DNA of 64,000 nt. It comes from Brachypodium distachyon. Taxonomy: Eukaryota > Streptophyta > Magnoliopsida > Poales > Poaceae. This document shows positions 35,401-45,766 of this stretch, in pieces. Position 1 is the first letter of the stretch, and every line of letters begins with the position of its first letter. The notes below the pieces were generated by a model. The model did not search any database, was not told the origin of the DNA, and was given only the letters and a program-made list of their open reading frames with translations. The DNA lies in assembly GCF_000005505.3 (NCBI RefSeq), contig NC_016133.3, positions 16,430,001 through 16,494,000 of the forward strand. The letters are read 5' to 3'. The position numbers and the translations under genes were made by a program.

Positions 35401-35852
35401 TTGACGGCCGCTAGGAATCGCTCACGCCACTCGTTAGTGACTTGGAACCTCCTTGCAACGTCCGCGATGCACGTGTTTCTAATGACTTCGCAGATGTCAC
35501 TCCACTCGTCGGTGATCTTGCCATACTTACGTGCAACGGCTCCACAGGTCGTTGCGAAGGCCTTCTGTACCCTCTCAGGCGACTCCGGGCGGCCTCTTTC
35601 AGAGTGCCGGGTGACCACGTAACAGAACTCCTTCAAGTTGTGGCTCCCCCTCAGCGTCTTCTTCCTTGGCTTCTTAGCGGGAGTTTCAGAAGGCTGCGGG
35701 TTACTCTCTTCCTCCCGTCGCTCATTGTCACGCTCTTCTGAATGAGAGCTACCTGAGCCAGAGCTGGCAATCTTCTCTCCCGATGAAGACTCTTCATCAA
35801 CACGATCTACCTCCTCCCGATCAAGAACTGGTTTCTGGCTACTCTTGCCCAT
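32481..35852 (-). pseudogene. Second gene of the CACTA element: En/Spm-type regulatory protein with Ulp1-like (C48) protease domain
   Basis: A multi-exon gene read leftward. The N-terminal exon (35852 to about 34999) has an acidic Ser/Glu start, then a plant En/Spm-family domain (RFQVTNEWRERFLAAVNIAV, YEIIKKKWPS, KVWRK). Middle exons (34921-34370 and 34290-33640) are Pro/Ser-rich. The C-terminal part is cysteine-protease-like. It shows LLRLWFAYQIREL and an upstream block in 33518-33067, then DHWITLLI (His at 32967-32969), YYFDSL, and QQPPGSVFCGYYC, giving His-Asp-Cys in Ulp1 order. Breaks: a 1-nt loss near 35352, TAG near 35065, TAG 32844-32846. Exon borders are approximate. The role in transposition is unproven. 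Confidence 0.75.
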
Positions 35853-36355
35853 TTCGTACCTATGCCATCAAAACCATCAAATATATATCGGCCAAAAATT
35901 TCGGCATGACCTATGCTAAAAAACTAGCAAATTTTCTCTACTAGGAGCTCGAAACCTGCATAAAAACCCCACCCGCATATGTACCCCCTCGGCACGATGG
36001 CCGGCCCCTTCTCCAATGATCCGACACGATGGTCGGGCCCACAATTCACATAAATGAAGCACTTGGTGTATATAGCTAAAATCATAAGTAAACAGCATGT
36101 ATATAGATAAAATCATGCTCTTTCTGAAATTATGTAGAGCTAAATTTATGAACTCCAACACGCAAACATGTATATTGCAGCATCTAAATTATGTAGAGCT
36201 ACATATATAGCTAAAATCTTAAACATGTATAAATCATGCTCTTTAATTCAAATCAGCAAGGAGCACAGGAGCACATCATACAAGGATTAGGAACACAGGA
36301 GCACATCATACAACATTTGTAATTTCAATGAACCCTAACACTTGTAAACAGGGGC

Positions 36356-36466
36356 AGAAGCAGCAATTCCTAACCCTAACAGTGAACCCTAACACTAACC
36401 CTAACCCTAACAGTGAACCCTAACCCTAAAATTCAACCCTAACCCTAACAGCGAACCCTAACCCTA
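36356..36466. repeat. Interstitial CCCTAA (telomere-like) repeats
   Basis: About a dozen CCCTAA or AACCCTAA words in short runs, separated by AGTG, CACT or AAATTC. The unit is CCCTAA(C), not a clean plant CCCTAAA array. It lies in the leader/promoter interval of the second CACTA gene. Confidence 0.8.
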
Positions 36467-36469
36467 ATA

Positions 36470-36900
36470 GTGAGAGGGAGGCAGAGGGAGCGCGCACCTT
36501 GTGGGTCGAGGAAGACGGCTCGATGGTGCGGGGTCGACGGCGGGGAAGAGGAAGACGGCTCGGGGGTGCGGGCTCGGGGACGGCCGAGGAAGACGGCTCG
36601 GGGCGGAGGAGGAAGACGGCGAGGAGGTCGCAGGCGAGGACAGCCAGGGAGGTCGCGAGCGAGGACAACGAGGCCGTCGGCGGCGGGCTCCGGTCGAGGA
36701 CGGGGAGGCGCGGGCTCGGGGCGGAGGAGGAAGGAGGCGAGGACGAGGCCGGCGGCGGCGGGCTCAGGGCAGCGCGCGGGGTCGACGGCGGCGGTTGTGC
36801 CAAAATTGGGCAGAGCTTCGCCCGGGGAGGAGGAGCGCCCACTGCTGGTCTGCTAGAGGAAAGCGACGCGCAGGCGAGAAGTAACGGGCTAGGGTTTTGG
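36470..36900 (-). other. GC-rich leader of the second CACTA gene
   Basis: Rich in GAGGA, GGCGGCGG and ACGGCTCGGGG words; open frames occur on several strands by composition. It lies just downstream, for a leftward gene, of a TATA box, so it is best read as the 5' transcribed leader of the 35852-32481 gene. An intron may join the two. Confidence 0.5.
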
Positions 36901-36904
36901 CGCT

Positions 36905-37115
36905 TCCTTTTATATGCCCAAGCACATCAGTGGCGGTCTCCTTCCCACGTGACCGTTACTGATGTATAGATGCACATCAGTAACGGGCGAGCCGTGATGC
37001 GACCGTTACTGATGATCTATACAGCAGTAACGTTCCGGTAAGAACGCGACCCTTACTGATGTATAGATGCACATCAGTAACGGACAATTAACCAGCCAAC
37101 CGTTACTGATGTGCA
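36905..37115 (-). promoter_or_regulatory. Internal copy of the CACTA repeat array with TATA box (promoter of second gene)
   Basis: Six or more CATCAGTAACGG / CCGTTACTGATG words occur at 36925-37110, as in the two terminal arrays. On the minus strand GGCATATAAAAGG (about 36909-36921) gives a TATA box just inside the array. The same order (array, TATA-like TTTAAATAC, GC-rich leader) occurs at the 5' end of the element (41630 to 40840). Confidence 0.7.
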
Positions 37116-37360
37116 TCTGTACTTGTTGAGCTTTGTACCAATTTCAATTACAGGAACGTTTAAATTTTTTACAAAAGTACATGGATCACACATAATTTCA
37201 CTTAGTACAAAGTTTACATTAAGATTCCGTACGAGTACATTTTACAATGTGACTACTAGTGCTTCTTCTTCCTTCGGTAAGTCATAACTTGACTCCTCGC
37301 AGAACTGCTTCTGAGGTAGGGTTTTTGTGGTATTTTCTCGCTCTCGCTCCCCTCACTTCT
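37116..37360. other. 3' flank of the transposase gene
   Basis: AT-rich DNA between the transposase stop and the internal array. Presumed 3' UTR and terminator; no clear poly(A) signal picked. Confidence 0.4.
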
Positions 37361-40300
37361 TCATTTCCCTCTCCTTTTCCTCGTTAATATCGTGCGTTCC
37401 GCTTCTTCGTCATCTGCGGCGGTTGTCGGATCATGGAAACCTTCGTAGTCTTTTTTTGAAGTAAGTCCGTCCACTCCAACAATGCTTCTTTTCCCTCTTC
37501 TTACTACGACGCGGCCTTTATTTGCCGGCTCGTCTATGTAGAATACCTGCTTGCATTGTTTAGCAAAGACCCATGGTTCCTCTCTTGCCGAGATTTTTCT
37601 CACGTAACCTCGTTCACGAGGGATCTCAAGAGGTAGCACCATCGTCGTGAACCTGTGACTTTCTTCTTTGTCACCTTTGGTCCATCTTACACGGAACATT
37701 GGGATCTTTGTGATCGAGTACTCCAATTCCCAGATCTCCTCGATAACACCGAACAACGCTTTGGTTTTGCTGTTGTCGTCGGTCGCGGTCTCAGAAGTCA
37801 TGACTACACCACTATTTTGATACGTGCTTTTACGGTCCTGAGACGCAGTGTAGAAGTTATAACCGTTGATCGCATATGATTGCAAGGTAGAGACGTGGTA
37901 AGCAGGTTCCCGTGACAAACATGCAACCGTTTCTTCTGATACATTGGTCGTCTCCCTGCCGTACCAATAATTCTTCAGCCACGCTGCGAATGTTTTATTG
38001 TGCTCCCAGTGGATCCAGACTTCTCCTCTTTTAGGGTTTTCATTTCGAAGTTGTTCCATGTGCATTTCCTGATAAGGCCGGCAACAATCGACAGTTTGCA
38101 ACACAACCAAATGTGCTCTTTCAAAGTCAGCTTCCCTTCCTCTTCCATAGACATTAAGGTATGTATCTCCAAGGCCACCTTCGCCATCGAGCTTGCCCTT
38201 GTGCCGTGATTCGGGAACACCTATTGATTTCTGGTCGGCCAACCAATCTGTGCAGAACTCGATGCACTCTTCTGCCCTAAAGCCTTCCATGATACTACCT
38301 TCCGGACACGATCTGTTACGAACGTAGCGCTTCAGAACCCCGTTGTATCGTTCAGGACCATACATGTTATGCAGGAATGAGGGCCCGAGGGACAAGATCT
38401 CATCGCATATGTGGATGATTAGATGGACCATGATATCGAAGAATGATGGAGGAAAGAACATCTCGAGCTCGCACAGAATCTGTATCATACTATCCTTCAG
38501 TATTTGGCATCGTCTAACGGTGATTGACTTCTACGATATGCTGTCAAAGAAGTCAGAAAGCTTCATGATTGTCTCCCTTACGTGCGGCTCCATGATACCT
38601 CTGATTGCGACTGGAAGTAACTGAGTGAGTATGACATGGTTGTCGTAAGAATTCATGCCAGATAGATTGTGACTCTTCATGTCAACTAAATGCTTGATGC
38701 TCAACGAGTAGTTCGATGGGACTTTAATGCCCTGCAGGCACTGGCACATCCTATGCAACTCGTCTTTGTACAGGTTGTAACATGCAAGACGACACCGCGT
38801 GGTCACCGTCACGAAATCATTCTTGTCGGCTGCCGACGCTTGATCTCTGCCCCACAACTCTTTTCTGATAGACATGAGTTCCAGGTCCTTTCGTGCATTG
38901 GGTCCATATTTCGTCTTCTCTGGAATGTTCATCAGCAACCCCAGCACGTTGTCGCATACATTTTTCTCCACGTGCATGACATCTATGCTGTGGCGGCATT
39001 CTAAATGTGCCCAGTACTCTAGATCCCAGAATACGGACCTTCTTTTCCACATGACGCCTTCAGGTTCCTTATATTTCTTTGCAGCAATCTTTCCGGGGAC
39101 AACTTCAAGATCGTTCACAATTTCGAGGATTTGCATACCAGACTTCTCCTTCGGCGTTGTCCCATGCTCCGTCTTCCCATTGAACCTTTCCTTGTCATCC
39201 CTCCAAGGGTCTTTAGCATCCAACCACTTTCGGTGGCCCATGTAAACAATTTTGGATGAAGCGGGCAACTTCTCCGATGTCGTGTTTTTCCCTCACTTTG
39301 TATAGGCCTTGTAGCCACGTGTCACCTGGCATGAAGTATTTCCATTCGCGGGGTAGTCATGCAATCAGGTCAGAAGCGCTGCTCTCATCGTGAAGTACTC
39401 CCTCCTGTTGGCGTCCCAAACCACTCTGCCAGGGTTCCAAAGCTGCTTCAACTCATCCTTCACTAGTTGCAGATACACATTTAGGTCAGCTCCCGGCTGC
39501 TTTGGACCCTGTATGAGCATGGACATGTGGATGTACTTTCTTTTCATGATTAACCATGGAGGAAGGTTGTAGACAAACAAGATCACTGGCCATGTGCTGT
39601 GCTTGTTGTTCATGTTTCCGAAATGATTTATCCCGTCAGTGCTGAGATCGAGCCTCAGGTTTCTGGGCTCTGCCTCGAAATCAGGAAATGCCGTGTCGAA
39701 GTTCCTCCACTGAGTCCCATCGGCAGGGTGTCTTAGGACCCCAGCTTCCTCCACACGGTAGTGCCCGTCAAGATCGAATGCAGCCTGCGCCGGATCATGA
39801 TGGACGAGATACCTCGCGTCCTTAACGTTCTGCATCCAACGTTCAACTCGGCCACCTGCCGTAAGATACCAGAGAGTCTTTGCCGGCTTGCCCTTCATCA
39901 CTTCTTCCCCATCGTCTTCGCCAGCTCTGGCGTTTTTCTTCTTGTATCTCGATGCACCGCATATGTGTCAGCTCTCATGGTTCTCGTACTCTCCAATGTA
40001 TTCCATGCAGTCGTTTGGACATGAATGATGTTTCACGCAATCTAATCCAAGCGGGCATGTAATCTTCTTCGCCTCGTATGTGCTCTTGGGCAACTTGTTT
40101 GGCTGTGGAAAAACCGAAGCAAGGTAACTCAACAAGTCCGTGAAGCTCTTGTCTGACCAGCATGATGCTGCCTTCAGCCTCAAAAGTTCGAGCGTCACTT
40201 CGAGCACGTTGTTTTCTTCGCCAGCTCCATCATACAAGGGTGTGTTTGCGTCCTCCAACAATTTTTTGAACTGAGCAGACTCTGCCTCATCTTCAGGGTC

Positions 40301-40713
40301 CTCCAGCTGCTCCCGTATGTACGGGTCATCTAGCATTTCGGCAATCCTGCCACATGGAGCTCCTTCACCTTCCACATTAGCCTCCTCATCGACCCTTGTT
40401 TCTTCCTCGGAATCATTCGGCAGATCATACCGCAGGACATCATCATCTTCGCTACCGCTACCGACATCAACCGCATCCTCCCCGTGACAAGTCCAGCGAG
40501 AATAACCTTCCACAAAACCCGATGCCAGCACGTGCATCTGAACATCTTCAGGCTTCATCATGCATGTGTTTCCACATTTGCGACATGGACAACGCATCAT
40601 CACAAGTCCTTTCCGTTCCATATCACCTTTCGCGACTCCAAAAAAGACCGTCCATTCGGTTATCCATCGAGCATTGATTCTTTCCTTGGCGTACATCCAA
40701 GAACGGTCCTTCG
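37361..40713 (-). pseudogene. TNPD-like CACTA transposase (transposase-associated, Transposase_21, DUF4218, DUF4216 order)
   Basis: A single reading frame runs leftward from the intron acceptor TATTGTAG (just right of 40713). It starts with the transposase-associated block DRSWMYAKERIN and its Cys-rich CPCRKCGN. The Transposase_21 part follows (GTQWRNFDTAFPDF, NLRLDLSTDGINHFG, NLPPWLIMK, VYMGHRKWL, CRHSIDVMHVEKNV). Then come the DUF4218-like PPSFFDIMVHLIIHI and MYGPERYNGVLKRYVRN, and the DUF4216-like FRVRWTKG. Four in-frame stops break it: TGA 39968-39970, TGA 39365-39367, TGA 39293-39295, TAG 38531-38533. No frameshift is seen, which is unusual for such a damaged gene. The ATG exon upstream of 40713 is not resolved. 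TNPD would bind and cut the element ends. Confidence 0.92.
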
Positions 40714-40806
40714 ATCTACAATACAATACACACGAAAACAAACAAAGCAAAATAGTTAGCCTAATCATTGACAAGGGGATTAAGGTGTTAATTAACCGGA
40801 GCTAAC

Positions 40807-41012
40807 TAAAAATTTGAAATTAGAGACATTCGGAGAGAAATTGGAGGCCGGCGAGAAAGATCGGGAGGGAGAGAGAGCTCGCAAGGGAGAGGGAAGCTCC
40901 GGGCGATGACGAGGAGGCCGCATTTTGGCCAGCGGCCGGAGCTCAAAAATTTGAAATTGGGAAACTTCGGAGAGAAATTGGAGGCCGGCAAGAAAGATCG
41001 GGAGGGAGAGGG
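40807..41012. repeat. Direct repeat in the transposase leader, period 137 bp
   Basis: AAAAATTTGAAATT...TTCGGAGAGAAATTGGAGG...AAAGATCGGGAGGGAGAG occurs from 40808 and again from 40945 with few changes. It lies in the GC-rich 5' leader of the CACTA element. Confidence 0.8.
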
Positions 41013-41279
41013 AAGCTTCGGTGTCGAGAATCGGAGCTTGCCGGCCGCCGGAGCTCCAAAAATGGAGATTGGCGGCCATGGCTGCCCGCCGGCCATGGAA
41101 ACGGCGGCCGCCGGCGAGGGGGGGGGGAGGAGGAAGGGAGAGAGAGGAGGGGCTACCTGGGGGGCTCGCTGGCGGCCATGGCGCCGGCGGGCAGCGCTTC
41201 GCCGTCGCCGGAGAAGAAGGGGCCGCGGCTGGTCCGTTACGACGCGCAGCGCGACCAGCTGCGGCTCTGCTCTTCGTAT

Positions 41280-41600
41280 TTAAACCGCGACGATCATCAG
41301 TGGCGGTCGGAAATTGGACGACCGTTACTGATAATAGTGGGTACATCAGTAACGGTCGCGTTAGGTCGACCGTTACTGATGCATGGTTCATCAGTGGCGG
41401 TCACCTCTTAACCGACCGCCACTGATGTGTCTCGCGAGGTATGATGGTTTATCAGTGGCGGTCGCCTCGCGCGACCGCCACTGATGTATGGTTGGGCAGG
41501 GACGGGCAGACCCCGCTCTGTTCATCAGTAACGGTCGCGGCCGCGACCGACACTGATGTTGTTCATCAGTAACGGTCGCGCCGGACCTATTACTAAGGTG
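41280..41600 (-). promoter_or_regulatory. 5' subterminal array and promoter of the large CACTA element
   Basis: A dense array of CATCAGTAACGGTCGC / CATCAGTGGCGG words and complements, frequently as hairpin-forming pairs. The TATA-like TTTAAATAC on the minus strand (about 41276-41284) precedes the GC-rich leader. In En/Spm the same arrangement forms the transposase promoter. Confidence 0.75.
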
Positions 41601-41630
41601 CCGTTGCATATAAACTGTTTTGTAGTAGTG

Positions 41631-41700
41631 TAGCGGCCATGCAAGACCTGCTCCTCCTTTGATTGTCGCTGGCCTTACCGACGCTCATCGGCGCCGCTTT
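41631..41700 (+). pseudogene. CYP89-like P450 start, copy b (continues copy a across the CACTA element)
   Basis: After the TAG duplication the leader resumes (TAGCGGCC) with ATG at 41639-41641, matching the start of the copy at 42034. The frame stops after seven codons (MQDLLLL, then TGA) because the Leu/Trp run is altered. Similarity fades by about 41700. With 18561-18820 it is a dead 5' end. Confidence 0.75.
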
Positions 41701-41851
41701 GCTGGCCTTAACAAATCGGTATTTTGCGCACGTGACGGACGAAAGGACGACGGAAATTTCACTCATTTTATTATTAATATAAAGGAGATGGACGGAAATG
41801 CGTAACGACGTCCGCACGTAGATAGATAGATATAGGCGGCTTACATCATCT

Positions 41852-42033
41852 CTCCACGCGTTGGGTTGGTGCCGTTGCAGTCCCGGTCCATGCAGATACG
41901 TTTTTAGCATGACACCTGGATTAGAATTTAGTAGGGCCGCCACTCTCCATAGCGCTTTGCCACTTGGATCGTCTATAAAACGAAAGAAAGCAAGAAGTAG
42001 GAGAAAGCAGCTAGCAGCAGGTCATTAGCGGCC
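41852..42033 (+). promoter_or_regulatory. CYP89-like P450 promoter, copy c
   Basis: Paralogue of 18561-18820 with the same TATA box (CTATAAAA, about 41973-41980), leader words and GCGGCC before the ATG. A shorter version of the region between the GGTTGGTG and GCAGATACG blocks shows a deletion. Confidence 0.8.
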
Positions 42034-44171
42034 ATGCAAGACCTGCTCCTCCTCCTCTGGCTCTCGCTGGCCTTAACGACGCTCATCCCCGCCGCTTTGC
42101 TGATCTGGCAGCATGCCTGGCCGTGAGATCGAGATAGGCAATCAGAGGGGGTGAATGATTGCGCGGAAGCAAATTAAAACTTTTTTTGAAAATTCAAACC
42201 CTAAATCATCTTTCTGTCCGTGATAATAAAACAGTCGTACCTTTTGATTGGATGAACCAAAAAATACGTATGAGTATGCAAAAGAAAGGTATTGAAATTA
42301 TCTAACCAACGCAACAAGAATCAGCTCAATTGGACGTACCAATCAAAAGATATGATCAAAATAGTAACAGCTGACAAAAAATTACGAGGATTAATCTAAA
42401 ATCAATTTCGAAGAATAACAAGAAAGATGAATTAATCGCAATTTTCATTTGATCTCGTGATAAACCTGCAGCAAAGTATTATGAACTCGTGATGAACCTG
42501 CACCAAAGTGTTAGAAAGATCTAGCACGAAGAATCCACGAAGCTTTGAGAAGAAGAGAGATGACACCACCAACGAATCTTCTTAATGTAACGATGTTGAT
42601 CGATTACAAAAGATGCACAACCATGTATCGAAGAACTCTCCAACAATTGATCTAGATTCAAAGCTCTGAGTTTCCTCACGTCCTTGTTAAAACCCTAGCT
42701 AGGATGCCATCTATTTATAAGGGAAAATTCACGACCCTAAACCGAATCCGAATCCAACACGAACTTCTCTGTTCCGGTCGGTATTTTGCCCGTGGGGCCC
42801 GCATACGACCTCGGATTGAGATGAGTCCAAAAGCAAAGTTGTTCGTCTCGACGACGCGCACAACTTTCATTGAGACCAATTTTCCATCCGACACCATCTT
42901 GAGGACGCTACTGTTTAATCTTTAAACAGATTTCATCCTGCCACGGCTGGACCTACATATCTTCACGTCGATGACACTCCGTGCCATCAACTATTCTTGA
43001 GATGTCTTCAAAACTCGACCATGACGTATCGAATATCTTCAATACCATACATATCCGGTATAAACAAATACGACAAACCGGTGGCCTCCCGGATCATCGT
43101 AACCTTCACTTCCATTGTTCCTTCGCACGAACGTCCCGCATGACCTTAATCCTCGACCTCAGCTTCTCCCAAGCTTCGTCTCTCGATCCCGTCATCGACC
43201 ACGTTTCTCTAGCTCCGGCAACACCTCAGGCCACGGCGGACGTCATGGACGACCTCCTCGAGAGCTTCCTCGCGCTGCGCGTGCTCGCCATGCTTCCCGC
43301 GGCGCTGACGCGTGTTGTGTACCGCAAGCGGTTGGCCAAGCTCGTCAACATCCGGCGGCGGCAGGAGGATCTGTACTTGCCGCTCGTCGACCTCTGGCGC
43401 CAGGCGATAGCAGGAGGAGGAGCTCCGGCGTACGTGGACACGCTGATCGAGCTCATGGTCCCCGACGAGCAGGACGGAAAGCGGAGGCTCCTGACGGACG
43501 GCGAGGTCGTGGCGCTGGTGTCGGAGTTCCTTGGCGCCGGCACGGAGCCCGTGTCGGCGGAGCTGCATTGGATCATGGCGAGGCTCGTGAAGCTGCCGGG
43601 CGTGCAGGCGGCCGTCCTGGGCGAGATCGAGGCGGTGGTGGGCGCAGACGCCGAGCAGGTGGACGAGGAAGCCCTGGGAAGGCTGCACTACCTCAACGCT
43701 GTCATCATGGAGACGCTCCGGATGCACCCAACCGTGCCGGTCATGCAGAGACAGGTGACAGAGGACGACGACGTCGCTCTCGACGGGCAGCGCATTCCGG
43801 CGGGGACAGCGGTGAAGTTCCCGGTGGAGAGGCTGGCGCGGAACAAGGCGGCGTGGGCTGACCCGGACGAGTTCCGGCCGGAAAGGTTCCTGGCGGGCGG
43901 CGAGGGCGAGGCCGTCAACCTGGCGGTGGCTGTGCCCGGGGGGCAGATGATCAGGATGATGCCGTTCGGGGTCGGCCGGAGGATGTGCCCTGGCTGGAGC
44001 ATCGCGGTGCTCCACCTGGGCTACTTCGTCGCCAACCTTGTCAGGGAGTTCCAGTGGGCGGAGGCGGAGGGGGAGATCGACCTCCAACCGCGCCTTCGTG
44101 GCCTCGTCACCGTCATGAAGCGCCCGCTGCGTGTCCGCCTCATGCCTCTGCGTCACAATACTTGTTATTAA
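42034..44171 (+). pseudogene. CYP89-like cytochrome P450, middle missing and interrupted by a solo LTR
   Basis: The 5' part (42034-42123) encodes a 30-residue hydrophobic anchor beginning MQDLLLLLWLSLAL. Coding resumes at about 43229 with the region before helix I and runs to the stop at 44171. Visible: LRVLAMLPAALTRVVYRKR, EFLGAGTEPVSAELHWIM (helix I; the usual Asp-Thr pair reads Glu-Pro), ETLRMHPTVPV (ExxR), PERF, and the heme loop FGVGRRMCPG. Roughly 160 residues between anchor and helix C/F region are absent and the two parts do not join in frame, so it is not functional as read. CYP89-type enzymes are ER monooxygenases. The 3' part alone keeps an open frame from 42981. Confidence 0.85.
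42124..43228 (-). mobile_element. Probable solo LTR of a Copia-type element, minus orientation
   Basis: On the minus strand it begins TGAGGTGTTGCC and ends TATCTCGATCTCA. It has a TATA box (CTTATAAATAG, about 42712-42722 complement) and, near its end, the TTCACCCCCTCTGATTGCC word typical of Copia LTR 3' ends. The flanks are GGCCG and GGCCA, an imperfect 5-bp duplication. The internal region is absent. Borders are less certain than for the other elements. Confidence 0.6.
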
Positions 44172-45555
44172 CTAGATGGTTACGCGCGCTTCGCTGTGCC
44201 GTCAACAATTGTCTGCATGGTGTGATTGTCTCGGTCTTCCTCAGTAGAAAATAATCCCTCTTTTCCAGCAAAAACTGCAGCTCCTGCTTACATTGTATCA
44301 TTGGTGTTGCTTTAATTAGTGCCTTATGCTGCTCACCTTTTTAATCTAAAATAGTGCAGTGTCTCTGACAATGTACGTCCTAATTAAGCTTGGTCCACAC
44401 AATATGCATAACTGCAAGTAAGGCAGCTAGGTAATGCGGAAACTTTGTTATTCTTTTTCTTAACAGAATTAAGTCACAGTTTTCTTACCTCTGCTATGAG
44501 CTGATTGTCAAAAACTGAAATGGAAGAGAATTTAGTTACCACTTGCTTACCTAGAAAGAATTTCTTTGAACCCACATAAATATACACCTTTGAGATCGAG
44601 CATATATTAGAAAATAAATTTCAGTTTACACTTGAAAACTATAGGGTGGGATGTTAACCGAATGAACATACTGAGTACTTGCCTAAAGAGTCTGATTTAA
44701 TTTGGAGAAAACAATTACCGAGTATGTGACTATGGAGTACTTTGCATTATATAGCCATTTGAAAGATATAACTGAAATGAACACCCATCATGGAAGAGTA
44801 CACGGTGTGAAGTAAGGATTATTGGAATTGAAATGAGGCAGCTAAATAAGCTTCCCCAGCACAAAAAATTGCCTGAAAGAATGTATAGTTCAACGGAATG
44901 AAATATGAGTGACCAATAGAAGGCATAGCTAGAGATAGAAGTGATCTTACATTAGAACTTTGCACAAAAATGGAATTAATTCATTTTGGCATCCTGCTGT
45001 TTCAGAACTATCTTGAAGCCACATGATACTCCATGATACATGGACCTGTCACTTCCCCATAAATAATATCTGCAAAGTGAGATAGGAAGGTAAGGTGTGC
45101 ACACATCGACCTAATAGGCAAGGATGAAATCCAAAAGTACGATTTAATAATTAATTAATATATAAGGTTGTGGTACCACACTCGTATGCTCGTATTACTA
45201 TTACAATCAAGTAAAGTACGTGCTCTCCTAATTCCCAGAACAGGGTAGCCTCAGCTTTCCGCTGATAGTTTTGACATGCATCTTCAAGGAAAATGCCTAA
45301 GGTCCAAGTTTTCCTGATAGATTGATACGGGATTGTAATCTTCGACCACAAAAATAAATGGTAGCTGTAAAAATTCTTATATATTGCCAGCCTCCAAAAC
45401 CTCGTGATAAATATCCACCATCGGGCACAAAGTGTTGACCTTTTTACCCTATCCACCGTCATGATGTTTCACTGTTTGTTCTATTTTCTTTTGTAAGAAC
45501 TTCGCTCCAATTTATTACTTGAGCTAACCTAATCTGACTTCGCCAACTTCCATAC
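44172..45555. other. No gene recognised
   Basis: AT-rich DNA with only one short open frame (45151-45462, minus) lacking a recognisable domain. Presumably 3' flank of the P450 pseudogene. Confidence 0.4.
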
Positions 45556-45650
45556 ACAAGCTATATCCATAATAAATGTCACAAATTTAGTATAACTTTG
45601 TACTAATTTTGTATTAAATTAGCGACACTTATTATAGATCGGAGGGAGTA
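45556..45650. mobile_element. Degenerate Stowaway-type MITE
   Basis: The right end GATCGGAGGGAGTA is clear. The left end (CTATATCCATAATAAATGTC) is degenerate but complementary to CGACACTTATTATAGATC. Inner ACTTTGTAC word shared with common grass Stowaways. Confidence 0.65.
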
Positions 45651-45766
45651 ATAAACAAGCAACCCAAATCCCTTCTAGATCCCATTTTCCCGTGTTTAAC
45701 ATTCGGGGAGATCATATTGTATTTTAAGGTGGCCCGGTGACACTATATACTCAGTATGGTTATCCT

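Larger units (their letters stand above)
18821..41630 (-). mobile_element. Large CACTA (En/Spm-type) transposon, about 22.8 kb including a nested gypsy element
   Basis: The left end CACTACTGCAGAAAGG and the complement of the right end, CACTACTACAAAACAG, are the terminal inverted repeats. TAG is duplicated on both sides (18818-18820, 41631-41633). Subterminal arrays of CATCAGTAACGGTCGC and its complement fill about 18840-19070 and 41290-41600. Two genes read leftward: a TNPD-like transposase (37361-40713) and an Ulp1-domain gene (32481-35852), so the 5' end is at 41630. A Tat gypsy element (19290-32361) is nested near the 3' end. Without it the element is about 9.7 kb, a normal autonomous size. 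Both genes carry stops or frameshifts, so it is not self-mobile. It sits in a P450 leader. Confidence 0.95.

Noticed and set aside
36356..36466. A true telomere or chromosome end
   Set aside because: Short, interrupted, wrong unit for plants and inside a transposon.
36470..36969. Overlapping frames of 127-156 codons
   Set aside because: Low-complexity Gly/Arg/Glu translations of a GC-rich leader; no family match.
42981..44171. Treating the 396-codon frame as a complete P450
   Set aside because: Its first ~80 codons come from the solo LTR; the P450 part lacks anchor, helix C and much before helix I.
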